DNA of 7,063 bases, taken from the NCBI GenBank assembly GCA_001805655.1, contig MHGR01000116.1, positions 9,165 through 16,227 of the forward strand, given 5' to 3'. Shown here piece by piece: positions 1 through 6,412 of this stretch. The translations under genes were made by a program, and so were the position numbers. Under the pieces are notes generated by a model. The model was given only the letters and a program-made list of their open reading frames with translations, was not told the origin of the DNA and searched no databases. This stretch comes from Omnitrophica WOR_2 bacterium RIFCSPHIGHO2_02_FULL_52_10 (lineage in GTDB: Bacteria > Omnitrophota > Gorgyraeia > Zapsychrales > Zapsychraceae). Numbering within the stretch: the stretch's first letter is position 1; every line of letters starts with the position of its first letter.

Positions 1-1214
<1,214 letters not shown>

Positions 1215-1376
1215 TATTTTCAATGACGGCACGACTTATGGAGCGCAGTGAACATAAGTCGTTGCCGGAATTGATCCCGAGCCGTCACAACCTTCTAACT
1301 CATTGGCGAGGGACCTTTATCGTCATTTCTTACCCCTCGCCTACAACCATTCAAAGATTGGGGCTCGGGGTTATTT
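1215..1376 (-). repeat. Tandem structured module, copy 2 (attenuator-proximal)
   Basis: This is the second copy of the module, directly abutting copy 1. It can form the same rod (outer stem 1276-1283 with 1362-1369) and the same arm (1221-1240 with 1253-1273). The arm ends in the short tip GCGCAGTG (1243-1250), whereas copy 1 carries a 19-base GC-rich tip that can extend the stem. The copy ends in TTATTT, the same bases that open the unit, as expected of a tandem duplication. Its helices are unbroken. It could be a duplicated RNA element or a mobile-like intergenic repeat; the sequence alone does not decide. Confidence 0.9.
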
Positions 1377-1377
1377 C

Positions 1378-1426
1378 GGCCTTTAATTTATGTTCGCTCG
1401 CTTCGCGAGCTCCATAAATTATGGCC
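1378..1426 (-). repeat. Hairpin with an arm-like core between attenuator and repeats
   Basis: GGCC at 1378-1381 pairs with 1423-1426, TAATTTATG at 1384-1392 with 1413-1421, and GCTCGC at 1396-1401 with 1405-1410, closing a TTC loop. On the minus strand the shoulder reads TTATGGA...GAACATAA. This is the same shoulder the module arms show on the plus strand (TTATGGA, variable tip, GAACATAA), so it looks like a related arm in opposite orientation. It directly follows the terminator U-tract, has no U-tract of its own, and is not a second terminator. Confidence 0.7.
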
Positions 1427-1431
1427 TCAAT

Positions 1432-1461
1432 AAAAAAGCCCGCCCTAAATCTAGAGCGAGC
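1432..1461 (-). terminator. pyr attenuator intrinsic terminator
   Basis: On the minus strand GCTCGCTCT (1461-1453) pairs with AGGGCGGGC (1446-1438) around a six-base loop, including two G-U pairs, and is followed at once by six T (1437-1432). It lies about 40 bases after the PyrR hairpin and upstream of pyrR, as expected for a regulated terminator. GGCTCGC at the start of the stem can alternatively pair with GUGAG(G)CC in the PyrR hairpin, a candidate antiterminator contact. Confidence 0.88.
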
Positions 1462-1503
1462 CTGATATTTAATACCGCCGTTATAGTCCTTCGCATCGGA
1501 AAT

Positions 1504-1534
1504 CCTTACCGGCCTCACAGGACCGGATTAAAGG
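1504..1534 (-). promoter_or_regulatory. PyrR-binding RNA hairpin (anti-antiterminator)
   Basis: The minus-strand RNA forms a lower stem CCUU/AAGG, a UAAU/U internal bulge and an upper stem CCGGUC/GGCCGG closing the hexaloop CUGUGA. The known PyrR recognition consensus is ARUCCNGNGAGGYU, with a CNGNGA loop. This site reads GGUCCUGUGAGGCC, differing only at the two ends, where A-U becomes G-C. With UMP, PyrR should stabilise this hairpin and allow the terminator. A competing pairing, UUUAAU-CCG-GUCCU with AGGAC, CGG and AUUAAA further downstream (1469-1490), would disrupt it. Confidence 0.92.
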
Positions 1535-1550
1535 TTCATATTGCTGGAAA

Positions 1551-1579
1551 AATATAACATCTCCCCCAGAGTTTGTCAA
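1551..1579 (-). promoter_or_regulatory. Sigma70-type promoter of the pyrR-pyrB operon
   Basis: On the minus strand a perfect -35 TTGACA (1579-1574) and a -10 TATATT (1556-1551, one mismatch to TATAAT) are separated by exactly 17 bases. The predicted start is near 1544, ten bases before the PyrR hairpin. The -35 box covers the rsmI stop codon (1578-1576), so the pyr operon starts right at the end of rsmI, with no terminator between. Strand, spacing and position before a PyrR site all agree. Confidence 0.88.
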
Positions 1580-2253
1580 GCGGAACGTTTGGACGCGACG
1601 CGCAGGAGAAGAACGAATTCCCCTTTCGGCTTTTTGCGCTCAAAATGCTCGATGAGGTCCCTGGCGCTGCCTTCTTGGACCTCTTCGAATTTTTTAGTCA
1701 GCTCCCGGGCGCACACAAGACCGGGATTCCCGAAAACCTCATCGATGTCCTTGAGAACTTTTTGGAGGCGGTGGGGGGATTCATAAAAAATCAGCGTTCG
1801 TTCCTCGCCTTTCAGCTGTTCAAGTTTTTTGCGCCGCGCGCCCGGTTTTACCGGGAGGAACCCCTCAAAACAAAAATTATGGCACGGCAGCCCGGACAGG
1901 GTTAACGCCGCAATCAGGGCCGTGGCGCCGGGTACGGCCGTCATCGGGATGTGATTTTCCTTGGCAAGGCGGATGAGATGATACCCCGGATCGCTGATCC
2001 CCGGGGTCCCGGCATCCGTGACCAAAGCGATGTTTTTGCCTTCCTTGAGCAGGTTTAAAAGATATTCCGCTTTTGTGAGCTTATTATGTTCAAAATAACT
2101 CGTCAGGGCCGTTTGAATGCCGTAATGGCGGCAAAGGATGCGCGTGTGGCGGGTGTCTTCCGCCGCGATGAGGTCGGCGGCTTTGAGGGTCTCAACAGCC
2201 CGGTAGGTCATGTCCTGAAGATTGCCGATGGGGGTGGAAACGATGTATAGCAT
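1576..2253 (-). CDS. rsmI: 16S rRNA (cytidine-1402 2'-O)-methyltransferase RsmI, short form
   Basis: It uses S-adenosylmethionine to methylate the ribose of C1402 in the decoding centre of 16S rRNA. The 225 residues show the tetrapyrrole-methylase-fold motifs of the RsmI/YraL family. These are IVSTPIGNLxDxTxRA (4-19), AEDTRHT (31-37), LVTDAGTPGISDPG (77-90), VPGATALIAAL (107-117), FYESPHR (156-162) and a closing GEFVLLL (211-217). E. coli RsmI has 286 residues; this one stops soon after the catalytic domain and lacks the C-terminal extension, as some bacterial members do. The ATG at 2253 places the first motif at residue 4, which is typical, although no strong ribosome-binding site is visible. 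It lies 92 bases after glmS. The pyr promoter overlaps its stop codon. Confidence 0.95.
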   Translation of the reverse strand: MLYIVSTPIGNLQDMTYRAVETLKAADLIAAEDTRHTRILCRHYGIQTALTSYFEHNKLTKAEYLLNLLKEGKNIALVTDAGTPGISDPGYHLIRLAKENHIPMTAVPGATALIAALTLSGLPCHNFCFEGFLPVKPGARRKKLEQLKGEERTLIFYESPHRLQKVLKDIDEVFGNPGLVCARELTKKFEEVQEGSARDLIEHFERKKPKGEFVLLLRVASKRSA

Positions 2254-2284
2254 GATCGGACTTTGTTAAGCTAAATCTGGCTAT

Positions 2285-2328
2285 CGTGTCTCGTCTCTCG
2301 TTCCCCGTGACCCGAGGCACGAGCCACG
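2285..2328. repeat. Imperfect palindrome in the glmS-rsmI spacer
   Basis: The plus-strand arm CGTG-T-CTCGT-CT-CTCG (2285-2300) pairs with CGAG-GC-ACGAG-C-CACG (2313-2328) around a 12-base loop. That gives 13 pairs interrupted by two symmetric mismatched patches. No T-run follows on either strand, so it is not an intrinsic terminator. The rest of the 92-base spacer shows nothing I can name. The CTCG/CACG wording within the arms is itself repetitive. Confidence 0.6.
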
Positions 2329-2345
2329 AGCAACCAATGCCGATA

Positions 2346-4202
2346 TCATTCCACGGTAACCGACTTGGCCAGATTTCTCGGTTGGTCGACGTCGCAGCCT
2401 AATTGAACGGCTATATAATAGGCGATCAGCTGCAGGGGCAGGGCCACGAGCAGCGGCGTGAGGAGGCTGTTCGTTTTCGGGATATAAACGACGTGGTTGG
2501 CGTGCGCTTTAATCGCCTGATCGCCCTCGGTGGCGATGGCGATGATTTTCCCCTTGCGCGCGCGTATCTCCTGCATGTTCGAGATCATCTTTTCGTACAC
2601 CTCCGACTGGGGGGCGATGCAGACGACCGCGCGGTATTCATCAATCAGCGCGATGGGCCCGTGCTTCATTTCCCCGGCGGGATAGCCCTCCGCCGGAATG
2701 TAAGATATTTCCTTCAGCTTCAACGCCCCTTCAAGCGCCGACGGATAATTCACGTTTCTGCCTAAAAAGAGAAAGCACCCGAAATGAGAATTCTTCCTGG
2801 CGATGACCGCAATGGCGTTTTTGTGTTTCAGGATGTCCTTGTACAGCGCCGGGACGCGTTTAAAGTCCCTGATGATCCGCAGCCGCGCCCGCGCGGCGAT
2901 CTTCTTTCGATGAGCGCTTAATTTCAGGGCCATTAAATACAGCATGGCGATCTGCGCCACATAAGCCTTTGTCGACGCCACGCCGATTTCGGGGCCGGCG
3001 TGGGTGTAAAGGACGCCGTCCGCTTCCCGGGTTAACGACGAGCCAACGACGTTGCATATCGCAATAACCTTCCCGCCTTTGGACTTTGCCTCGCGCACGG
3101 CGGCCAGGGTGTCGGCGGTCTCGCCCGATTGGCTGATGGCCACGATCAGGGTGGACTTATCGACAATCGGATCGCGGTAACGGAATTCGCTGGCGGCATC
3201 CACCATGACGGGAATCCCGGTGAGCTTCTCGATCACGTATCTTCCGACAAGGCCGGCATGATAGGCCGTCCCGCAGGCGATGAGCGCAATATTCTTTATG
3301 CCTTTTAGCTGCGCCTCTGTCAGCCCAAAGCCGTCGAGTATAACCTGATTCCCCTTCAGGCGGGACTTGATCATCTGGGCCAGGACATCCGGCTGTTCGT
3401 GGATTTCTTTCAGCATGAAGTGCGCGTAGCCCTGCTTCTGCACGGCGTCCATGTGGAACTTGACCACATCCACTTTCGGCTTCACGGCCTTGCCCCCGAA
3501 CCAGAAAACGCGCACGCTGTCCTTCTTAAGGACCGCCATTTGCTGATCCTTCAGATAAATGATCTTTTTGGTATGCTCTAAAATGGCGGGGACATCGGAA
3601 GCGACAAAATTCTCGTTTTTCCCAAGCCCGATAATGAGCGGGGAGCCTACGCGAGCGGCAATGAGGGTGTCCGGGTAGTCCGATGAGATAATCGCCAGCG
3701 CAAAGGCCCCGTCGAGTTGTTTAATGGCCTTTTGGACCGCCTGGACAAGGTCGCCCCGGTTGTTTTCCTCAATGAGATGGGCGACAACCTCGGTATCGGT
3801 ATCCGAAACGATTCTGTGCCCCCTCTTGCGCAGGGCATCCCTCAGCGGCTCATAATTTTCGATGATGCCGTTATGGACGATAAGAATCTTTCCTTCACAG
3901 TCGGAATGGGGATGGGCATTGACGCGGTTGGGAGCGCCGTGGGTAGCCCAGCGCGTGTGGGAGATTCCGATACAGCTTTCAGGGAATGGTCTGGACTTAA
4001 TAAGCTCTTCGAGATTCTGGATCTTGCCGTGCGATTTGCGCAGAATCACCTTGGACGGGACCGGCCGCATCCCGCCGTTTGGCCCTGAGGAAATCACTCC
4101 CACACCGCTGGAATCATAGCCGCGGTACTCGAGCTTTTTCAATCCGTCAATGAGAATCGGAGCCGCTTGCTTTTCGCCGATATAGCCGATAATCCCGCAC
4201 AT
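2346..4202 (-). CDS. glmS: Glutamine--fructose-6-phosphate aminotransferase (isomerizing)
   Basis: It makes glucosamine-6-phosphate from fructose-6-phosphate and glutamine, the entry step to UDP-GlcNAc for peptidoglycan and lipid A. The 618 residues are close to the usual ~610. The N-terminal class II glutaminase domain starts MCGIIGYIG with nucleophile Cys2, then HTRWATHG (82-89), HNGIIENY (110-117) and SDTDTEV (133-139). Two SIS sugar-isomerase domains follow, with ACGTAYHAG (309-317), SQSGETADT (358-366) and STKAYV (410-415). Catalytic-type residues are Glu498 in KLKEIS and His514 in MKHGPIALI. It ends DQPRNLAKSVTVE, with the conserved C-terminal Lys at 613. The ATG at 4202 fixes Cys2. It starts 18 bases after the bL27-like gene, leaving no room for a glmS ribozyme, so transcription probably comes from upstream. 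Confidence 0.98.
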   Translation of the reverse strand: MCGIIGYIGEKQAAPILIDGLKKLEYRGYDSSGVGVISSGPNGGMRPVPSKVILRKSHGKIQNLEELIKSRPFPESCIGISHTRWATHGAPNRVNAHPHSDCEGKILIVHNGIIENYEPLRDALRKRGHRIVSDTDTEVVAHLIEENNRGDLVQAVQKAIKQLDGAFALAIISSDYPDTLIAARVGSPLIIGLGKNENFVASDVPAILEHTKKIIYLKDQQMAVLKKDSVRVFWFGGKAVKPKVDVVKFHMDAVQKQGYAHFMLKEIHEQPDVLAQMIKSRLKGNQVILDGFGLTEAQLKGIKNIALIACGTAYHAGLVGRYVIEKLTGIPVMVDAASEFRYRDPIVDKSTLIVAISQSGETADTLAAVREAKSKGGKVIAICNVVGSSLTREADGVLYTHAGPEIGVASTKAYVAQIAMLYLMALKLSAHRKKIAARARLRIIRDFKRVPALYKDILKHKNAIAVIARKNSHFGCFLFLGRNVNYPSALEGALKLKEISYIPAEGYPAGEMKHGPIALIDEYRAVVCIAPQSEVYEKMISNMQEIRARKGKIIAIATEGDQAIKAHANHVVYIPKTNSLLTPLLVALPLQLIAYYIAVQLGCDVDQPRNLAKSVTVE

Positions 4203-4220
4203 GATCCTGTCAGCTCCCGG

Positions 4221-4477
4221 TTATTGCTTGGCCTTGGCGGATGGACGGACGTTGATGACGGTCACGGACTGGTTGTAGCCGCCTCTCTTCTTGGTAAAAT
4301 ATACTTCCCCGTCGCAGACAGCCGTCAAATGCATCCGTCCCGTGACGTTCAACCCCGGCTTCCATTTGTCGCCCCTGCGGGTGAGCATGGTCCCGCTCTT
4401 GATCTGCTGCCCTCCGCTGACCTTCACGCCGCGCGTTTCCCTGTAGAATTTTTTTTTAACCCACCTCTTCGAGCCAT
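4221..4477 (-). CDS. rpmA: bL27-like ribosomal protein gene with apparent 1-base frameshift
   Basis: bL27 is a large-subunit protein whose N-terminal tail reaches the peptidyl-transferase centre. From the ATG at 4477 the first frame reads MARRGGLKKNSTGKR, then AA and a stop at 4424. The neighbouring frame carries the rest, GVKVSGGQQIKSGTML, RRGDKWKPGLNV, then a DGEVYF segment, to a stop at 4221. These match bL27 signatures (KRLGVKxxGGQxVKAG, RQRGTKFxPGxNV, DGxVxF). Adding one base in CGCGCGGCG (minus strand of 4427-4435) joins both parts into about 85 residues, the normal bL27 length. An A9 run (4449-4457) is a second possible slip point, but joining there gives a less bL27-like sequence. This may be a sequencing error, a real mutation or programmed slippage. 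The second frame is open to 4520 but has no ribosome-binding site. It lies outside the usual rplU-rpmA-obg setting. Confidence 0.82.
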
Positions 4478-4484
4478 TGTCTTT

Positions 4485-4490
4485 CTCCTC
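4485..4490 (-). promoter_or_regulatory. Strong ribosome-binding site of the bL27-like gene
   Basis: GAGGAG on the minus strand lies seven bases upstream of the ATG at 4477. It is the best ribosome-binding site in the window. It selects the MARRGG start over the upstream in-frame start of the other frame (ATG at 4520, which sits in a hairpin loop). This is the main evidence that the bL27 reading frame breaks soon after initiation. Confidence 0.85.
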
Positions 4491-4507
4491 AGCAGTTAAA
4501 CTCCGCC

Positions 4508-4534
4508 CCAGCCCCGACATTACGTCGGGACTGG
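4508..4534. repeat. Strong hairpin just upstream of the bL27-like gene
   Basis: CCAGCCCCGAC (4508-4518) pairs fully with 4524-4534 over 11 positions, with one G-U on the RNA, around a five-base loop. No T-run follows. In RNA order it sits between the preceding terminator and the GAGGAG site. It could be a leader structure of the ribosomal-protein mRNA, an RNA stabiliser or a dispersed palindrome. Confidence 0.7.
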
Positions 4535-4543
4535 TGTCGGAGT

Positions 4544-4576
4544 AAAAACGCAGGGGCCAATGACGTGTTGGCCCCT
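4544..4576 (-). terminator. Intrinsic terminator after the DsbA-like gene
   Basis: On the minus strand AGGGGCCAA (4576-4568) pairs perfectly with TTGGCCCCT (4560-4552) around CACGTCA. GCG and then five T follow (4548-4544). It starts about 25 bases after the stop codon of the DsbA-like gene. The three-base gap before the T-run makes it slightly imperfect; some readthrough to the bL27-like gene is possible, since I see no clear promoter between. Confidence 0.83.
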
Positions 4577-4601
4577 TTGTTATTTTAAATGATACAAATG
4601 C

Positions 4602-5447
4602 TTATTGTTTTAGTATTGCGTCGATTTCGCTTTTTAAACTTTCAAAATCCCGGGCGTTGGTTTTACGGCCGTTGATATAAAATGTCGGCGTGCCGCGGAC
4701 GTTCACTTGCGCCCCCAAGGCGATGTCCTTTTCTATGTAATCCTCCCATTGGGCATCCTTCCCTTTAAAGTCCTTGAGAAACCGGTCGATATCCAGCCCC
4801 AATTGCCCGGCCAATTCTTTATATTTCGCTTCGCTTAATTCCCGTCCGCTCAACAGCAGGGCGTCGACCATTTCCCAGTATTTTCCCTGCTCTCCGGCGG
4901 CAAACGCGGCCTTGGCCGCCGGCCGGGCTTCGGGGTGAAAATTCAAGGGGAAATTCTTGACCATTAAATTGACATCCTTGGGATACGCCTTTAAAACTTC
5001 GCTTACCGGCGGATGGAACCGGGCGCAGAAAGGACACTGAAAATCGACGAATTCCACGATCGTCACCGGAGCGTTCTTGACGCCTTTGATCGGCGAATGG
5101 GCCGCGGCAATATCGTACACTTTCGATAAATCCTCCGGAGGAGGCCCCTGCTGGGCATTGCCGCCAGCCTGTTGCAATGTGTTCAATTTCGTTTCTAAGG
5201 CGGCGATACGGGCTTCGAGGTTTTGCTGGGTCTGGATCAGAGAAGCAATTTGGGGGCTCCCCGCGGCCCCTAACCCCTGGGCCGGGACAATTTGGTCTTC
5301 GATTTCATTTTGCCACTCGATGATGTCGTTTTGGTTCTGAACGATCTGCCGCAGCAACGGATCTCTGGCCTGTTTTGAAACAATGCCCACACCCACAAGA
5401 ACACCCACCAGCACAACAAGGATCATCGTAAAAATTCTTCGTTCCAT
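4602..5447 (-). CDS. Membrane-anchored DsbA-like thiol-disulfide oxidoreductase
   Basis: It probably catalyses disulfide exchange in extracytoplasmic proteins. The 281 residues begin with a single N-terminal membrane segment (about 7-23, rich in Val, Leu and Gly) after MERR. A helical stalk follows at about 35-93, with coiled-coil character in the stretch around QTQQNLEARIAALETKLNTL (72-91), then a Gly/Gln/Pro-rich linker (about 94-104). The thioredoxin-fold DsbA domain has the active site FQCPFC with Cys138 and Cys141, and the cis-Pro loop RGTPTFYING with Pro254. The GAPVTIVEFVDFQCPFC-like entry and the late RGTPT resemble BdbD and DsbA family proteins with a thioredoxin_4 domain. The start has AAAGGA five bases upstream. 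A terminator follows the gene. No DsbB- or VKOR-type partner is in the window, so oxidase versus isomerase direction is open. Confidence 0.92.
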   Translation of the reverse strand: MERRIFTMILVVLVGVLVGVGIVSKQARDPLLRQIVQNQNDIIEWQNEIEDQIVPAQGLGAAGSPQIASLIQTQQNLEARIAALETKLNTLQQAGGNAQQGPPPEDLSKVYDIAAAHSPIKGVKNAPVTIVEFVDFQCPFCARFHPPVSEVLKAYPKDVNLMVKNFPLNFHPEARPAAKAAFAAGEQGKYWEMVDALLLSGRELSEAKYKELAGQLGLDIDRFLKDFKGKDAQWEDYIEKDIALGAQVNVRGTPTFYINGRKTNARDFESLKSEIDAILKQ

Positions 5448-5475
5448 GCCTGTCCTTTCCTTAACATATTGGGTT

Positions 5476-5507
5476 AATATACAGTCTCAAGAATATCATG
5501 AAAGCAA
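5476..5507 (-). promoter_or_regulatory. Weak candidate promoter of the DsbA-like gene
   Basis: The 115-base spacer between the carboxypeptidase and the DsbA-like gene is AT-rich. On the minus strand TTGCTT (5507-5502) and CTGTAT (5484-5479) are 17 bases apart, with an overlapping TATATT (5481-5476). The match is modest and the two -10 choices disagree in spacing. No terminator hairpin is seen after the carboxypeptidase, so readthrough from upstream is also possible. Confidence 0.28.
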
Positions 5508-5562
5508 TAAAATTACCATCGAAATTTACGCTCCGGATGTCCAATAATGGCAGATGGTTGCG

Positions 5563-6399
5563 TTAGAGCGCAATCCCGCCATAATGGGTAACGACATGTT
5601 TTATGTCTTCCCAGCGCTTGGGACATCCGAAAACGGCAATAATCAGGGTGCTGTCTCCCTTTTGAACCGTTCCCACAAAGCAAGCCCTGGCCGCCCGCGT
5701 ATATCCTGTCTTTCCGTAAATATTCTGCTTCCAGCCCTTAAAAAGGATCTTGTTGTGGCTTTTAAGGCTGATCTTCCTCCCCGCCCGCGAAGCAATGGTT
5801 TTGTATTTCAGCTTAATGGCGTTTCTGAAAAAACCGCGTTTCAAGGCCTCGCGGAAAATGAGGTACATGTCATACGCCGTCGTGTACTGGGCCGCCTTGG
5901 TCGGCAGTCCGTTCGAATTGGCGAAGCGCGTATGTTTGGCCCCCAGCCTTTTGGCGCGGGCGTTCATCATCTTTACAAACGCCTCTTCCGATCCCGCGAC
6001 GGCCTCGGCCAGCGCGACGCTGGCATCATTGGCCGAATTGATAAGGATGGCGTAAAGCAGCTCGCTGACTTTATACTTCTCCCCGGGTTTCAAATGAATC
6101 TTTGAGGGAGACGCGAGCGTCGCTCTGGAGCTGACCGTTACATATTCGCCCAGCTTCAGCCGCTCCATGACGAGCAAGGCCGTCATCACCTTGGTCGTGC
6201 TGGCCGGCAAAACCCGCCCATGCACATTTTTCCCGTACAACCGCTTCACTTTCGTGCTGTCGGAAAAAATGACCGATTTGCACGTGACATGATGTTTGCT
6301 CTTTTGAGCGAAAACTGCGGAAGGGAAAATAAACGTTACAAGAAGAACGGCGGCAAGTATAGAGTGGTTTGCTTTAAATCGCATTCGATAGGACGGCAA
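5563..6399 (-). CDS. D-alanyl-D-alanine carboxypeptidase, short peptidase S11 form (DacA-like)
   Basis: A low-molecular-weight penicillin-binding protein of this kind removes the terminal D-Ala from peptidoglycan pentapeptides outside the cytoplasmic membrane. The three S11 active-site motifs are present: ASTTKVMTAL with SxxK Ser67/Lys70, SAN at 122-124, and KTG at 230-232. A signal peptide is clear, with a basic start, a hydrophobic core (about 14-30) and a likely cut after AVFA at residue 31. At 278 residues it ends soon after the catalytic domain and lacks the C-terminal beta domain and amphipathic anchor of E. coli PBP5 (about 400), so it may be released or loosely held. The start is uncertain: TTG at 6399 has GAGG nine bases upstream, overlapping the trmB stop, whereas ATG at 6384 has no visible site. 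Both leave the signal peptide intact. Confidence 0.94.
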   Translation of the reverse strand: MPSYRMRFKANHSILAAVLLVTFIFPSAVFAQKSKHHVTCKSVIFSDSTKVKRLYGKNVHGRVLPASTTKVMTALLVMERLKLGEYVTVSSRATLASPSKIHLKPGEKYKVSELLYAILINSANDASVALAEAVAGSEEAFVKMMNARAKRLGAKHTRFANSNGLPTKAAQYTTAYDMYLIFREALKRGFFRNAIKLKYKTIASRAGRKISLKSHNKILFKGWKQNIYGKTGYTRAARACFVGTVQKGDSTLIIAVFGCPKRWEDIKHVVTHYGGIAL

Positions 6400-6408
6400 A
6401 TATAACGG

Positions 6409-6412
6409 CCTC
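6409..6412 (-). promoter_or_regulatory. Ribosome-binding site favouring a TTG start for the carboxypeptidase
   Basis: GAGG on the minus strand overlaps the trmB stop codon (TGA, 6413-6411) and lies nine bases before a TTG at 6399. The alternative ATG at 6384 has only GCCGTCCTATCGA before it. The arrangement suggests translational coupling of the carboxypeptidase to trmB. Confidence 0.5.

Noticed and set aside
1526..1537. Three-codon leader frame (ATG AAC CTT TAA) at the start of the pyr leader
   Set aside because: It has no ribosome-binding site and lies inside the PyrR hairpin, whose conserved bases explain the sequence.
4203..4220. glmS ribozyme upstream of glmS
   Set aside because: Only 18 bases lie between the bL27-like stop and the glmS start, far too little for the ribozyme, and no core sequence is seen.
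4478..4520. Upstream start at 4520 for the bL27-like body (MSGLGRS...)
   Set aside because: The ATG lies in a hairpin loop without a ribosome-binding site, and the resulting N-terminus does not resemble bL27.
5554..6105. Long plus-strand frame opposite the carboxypeptidase gene (and similar ones opposite pyrR, glmS and trmB)
   Set aside because: These are antisense shadows of well-supported genes and show no protein family signature.
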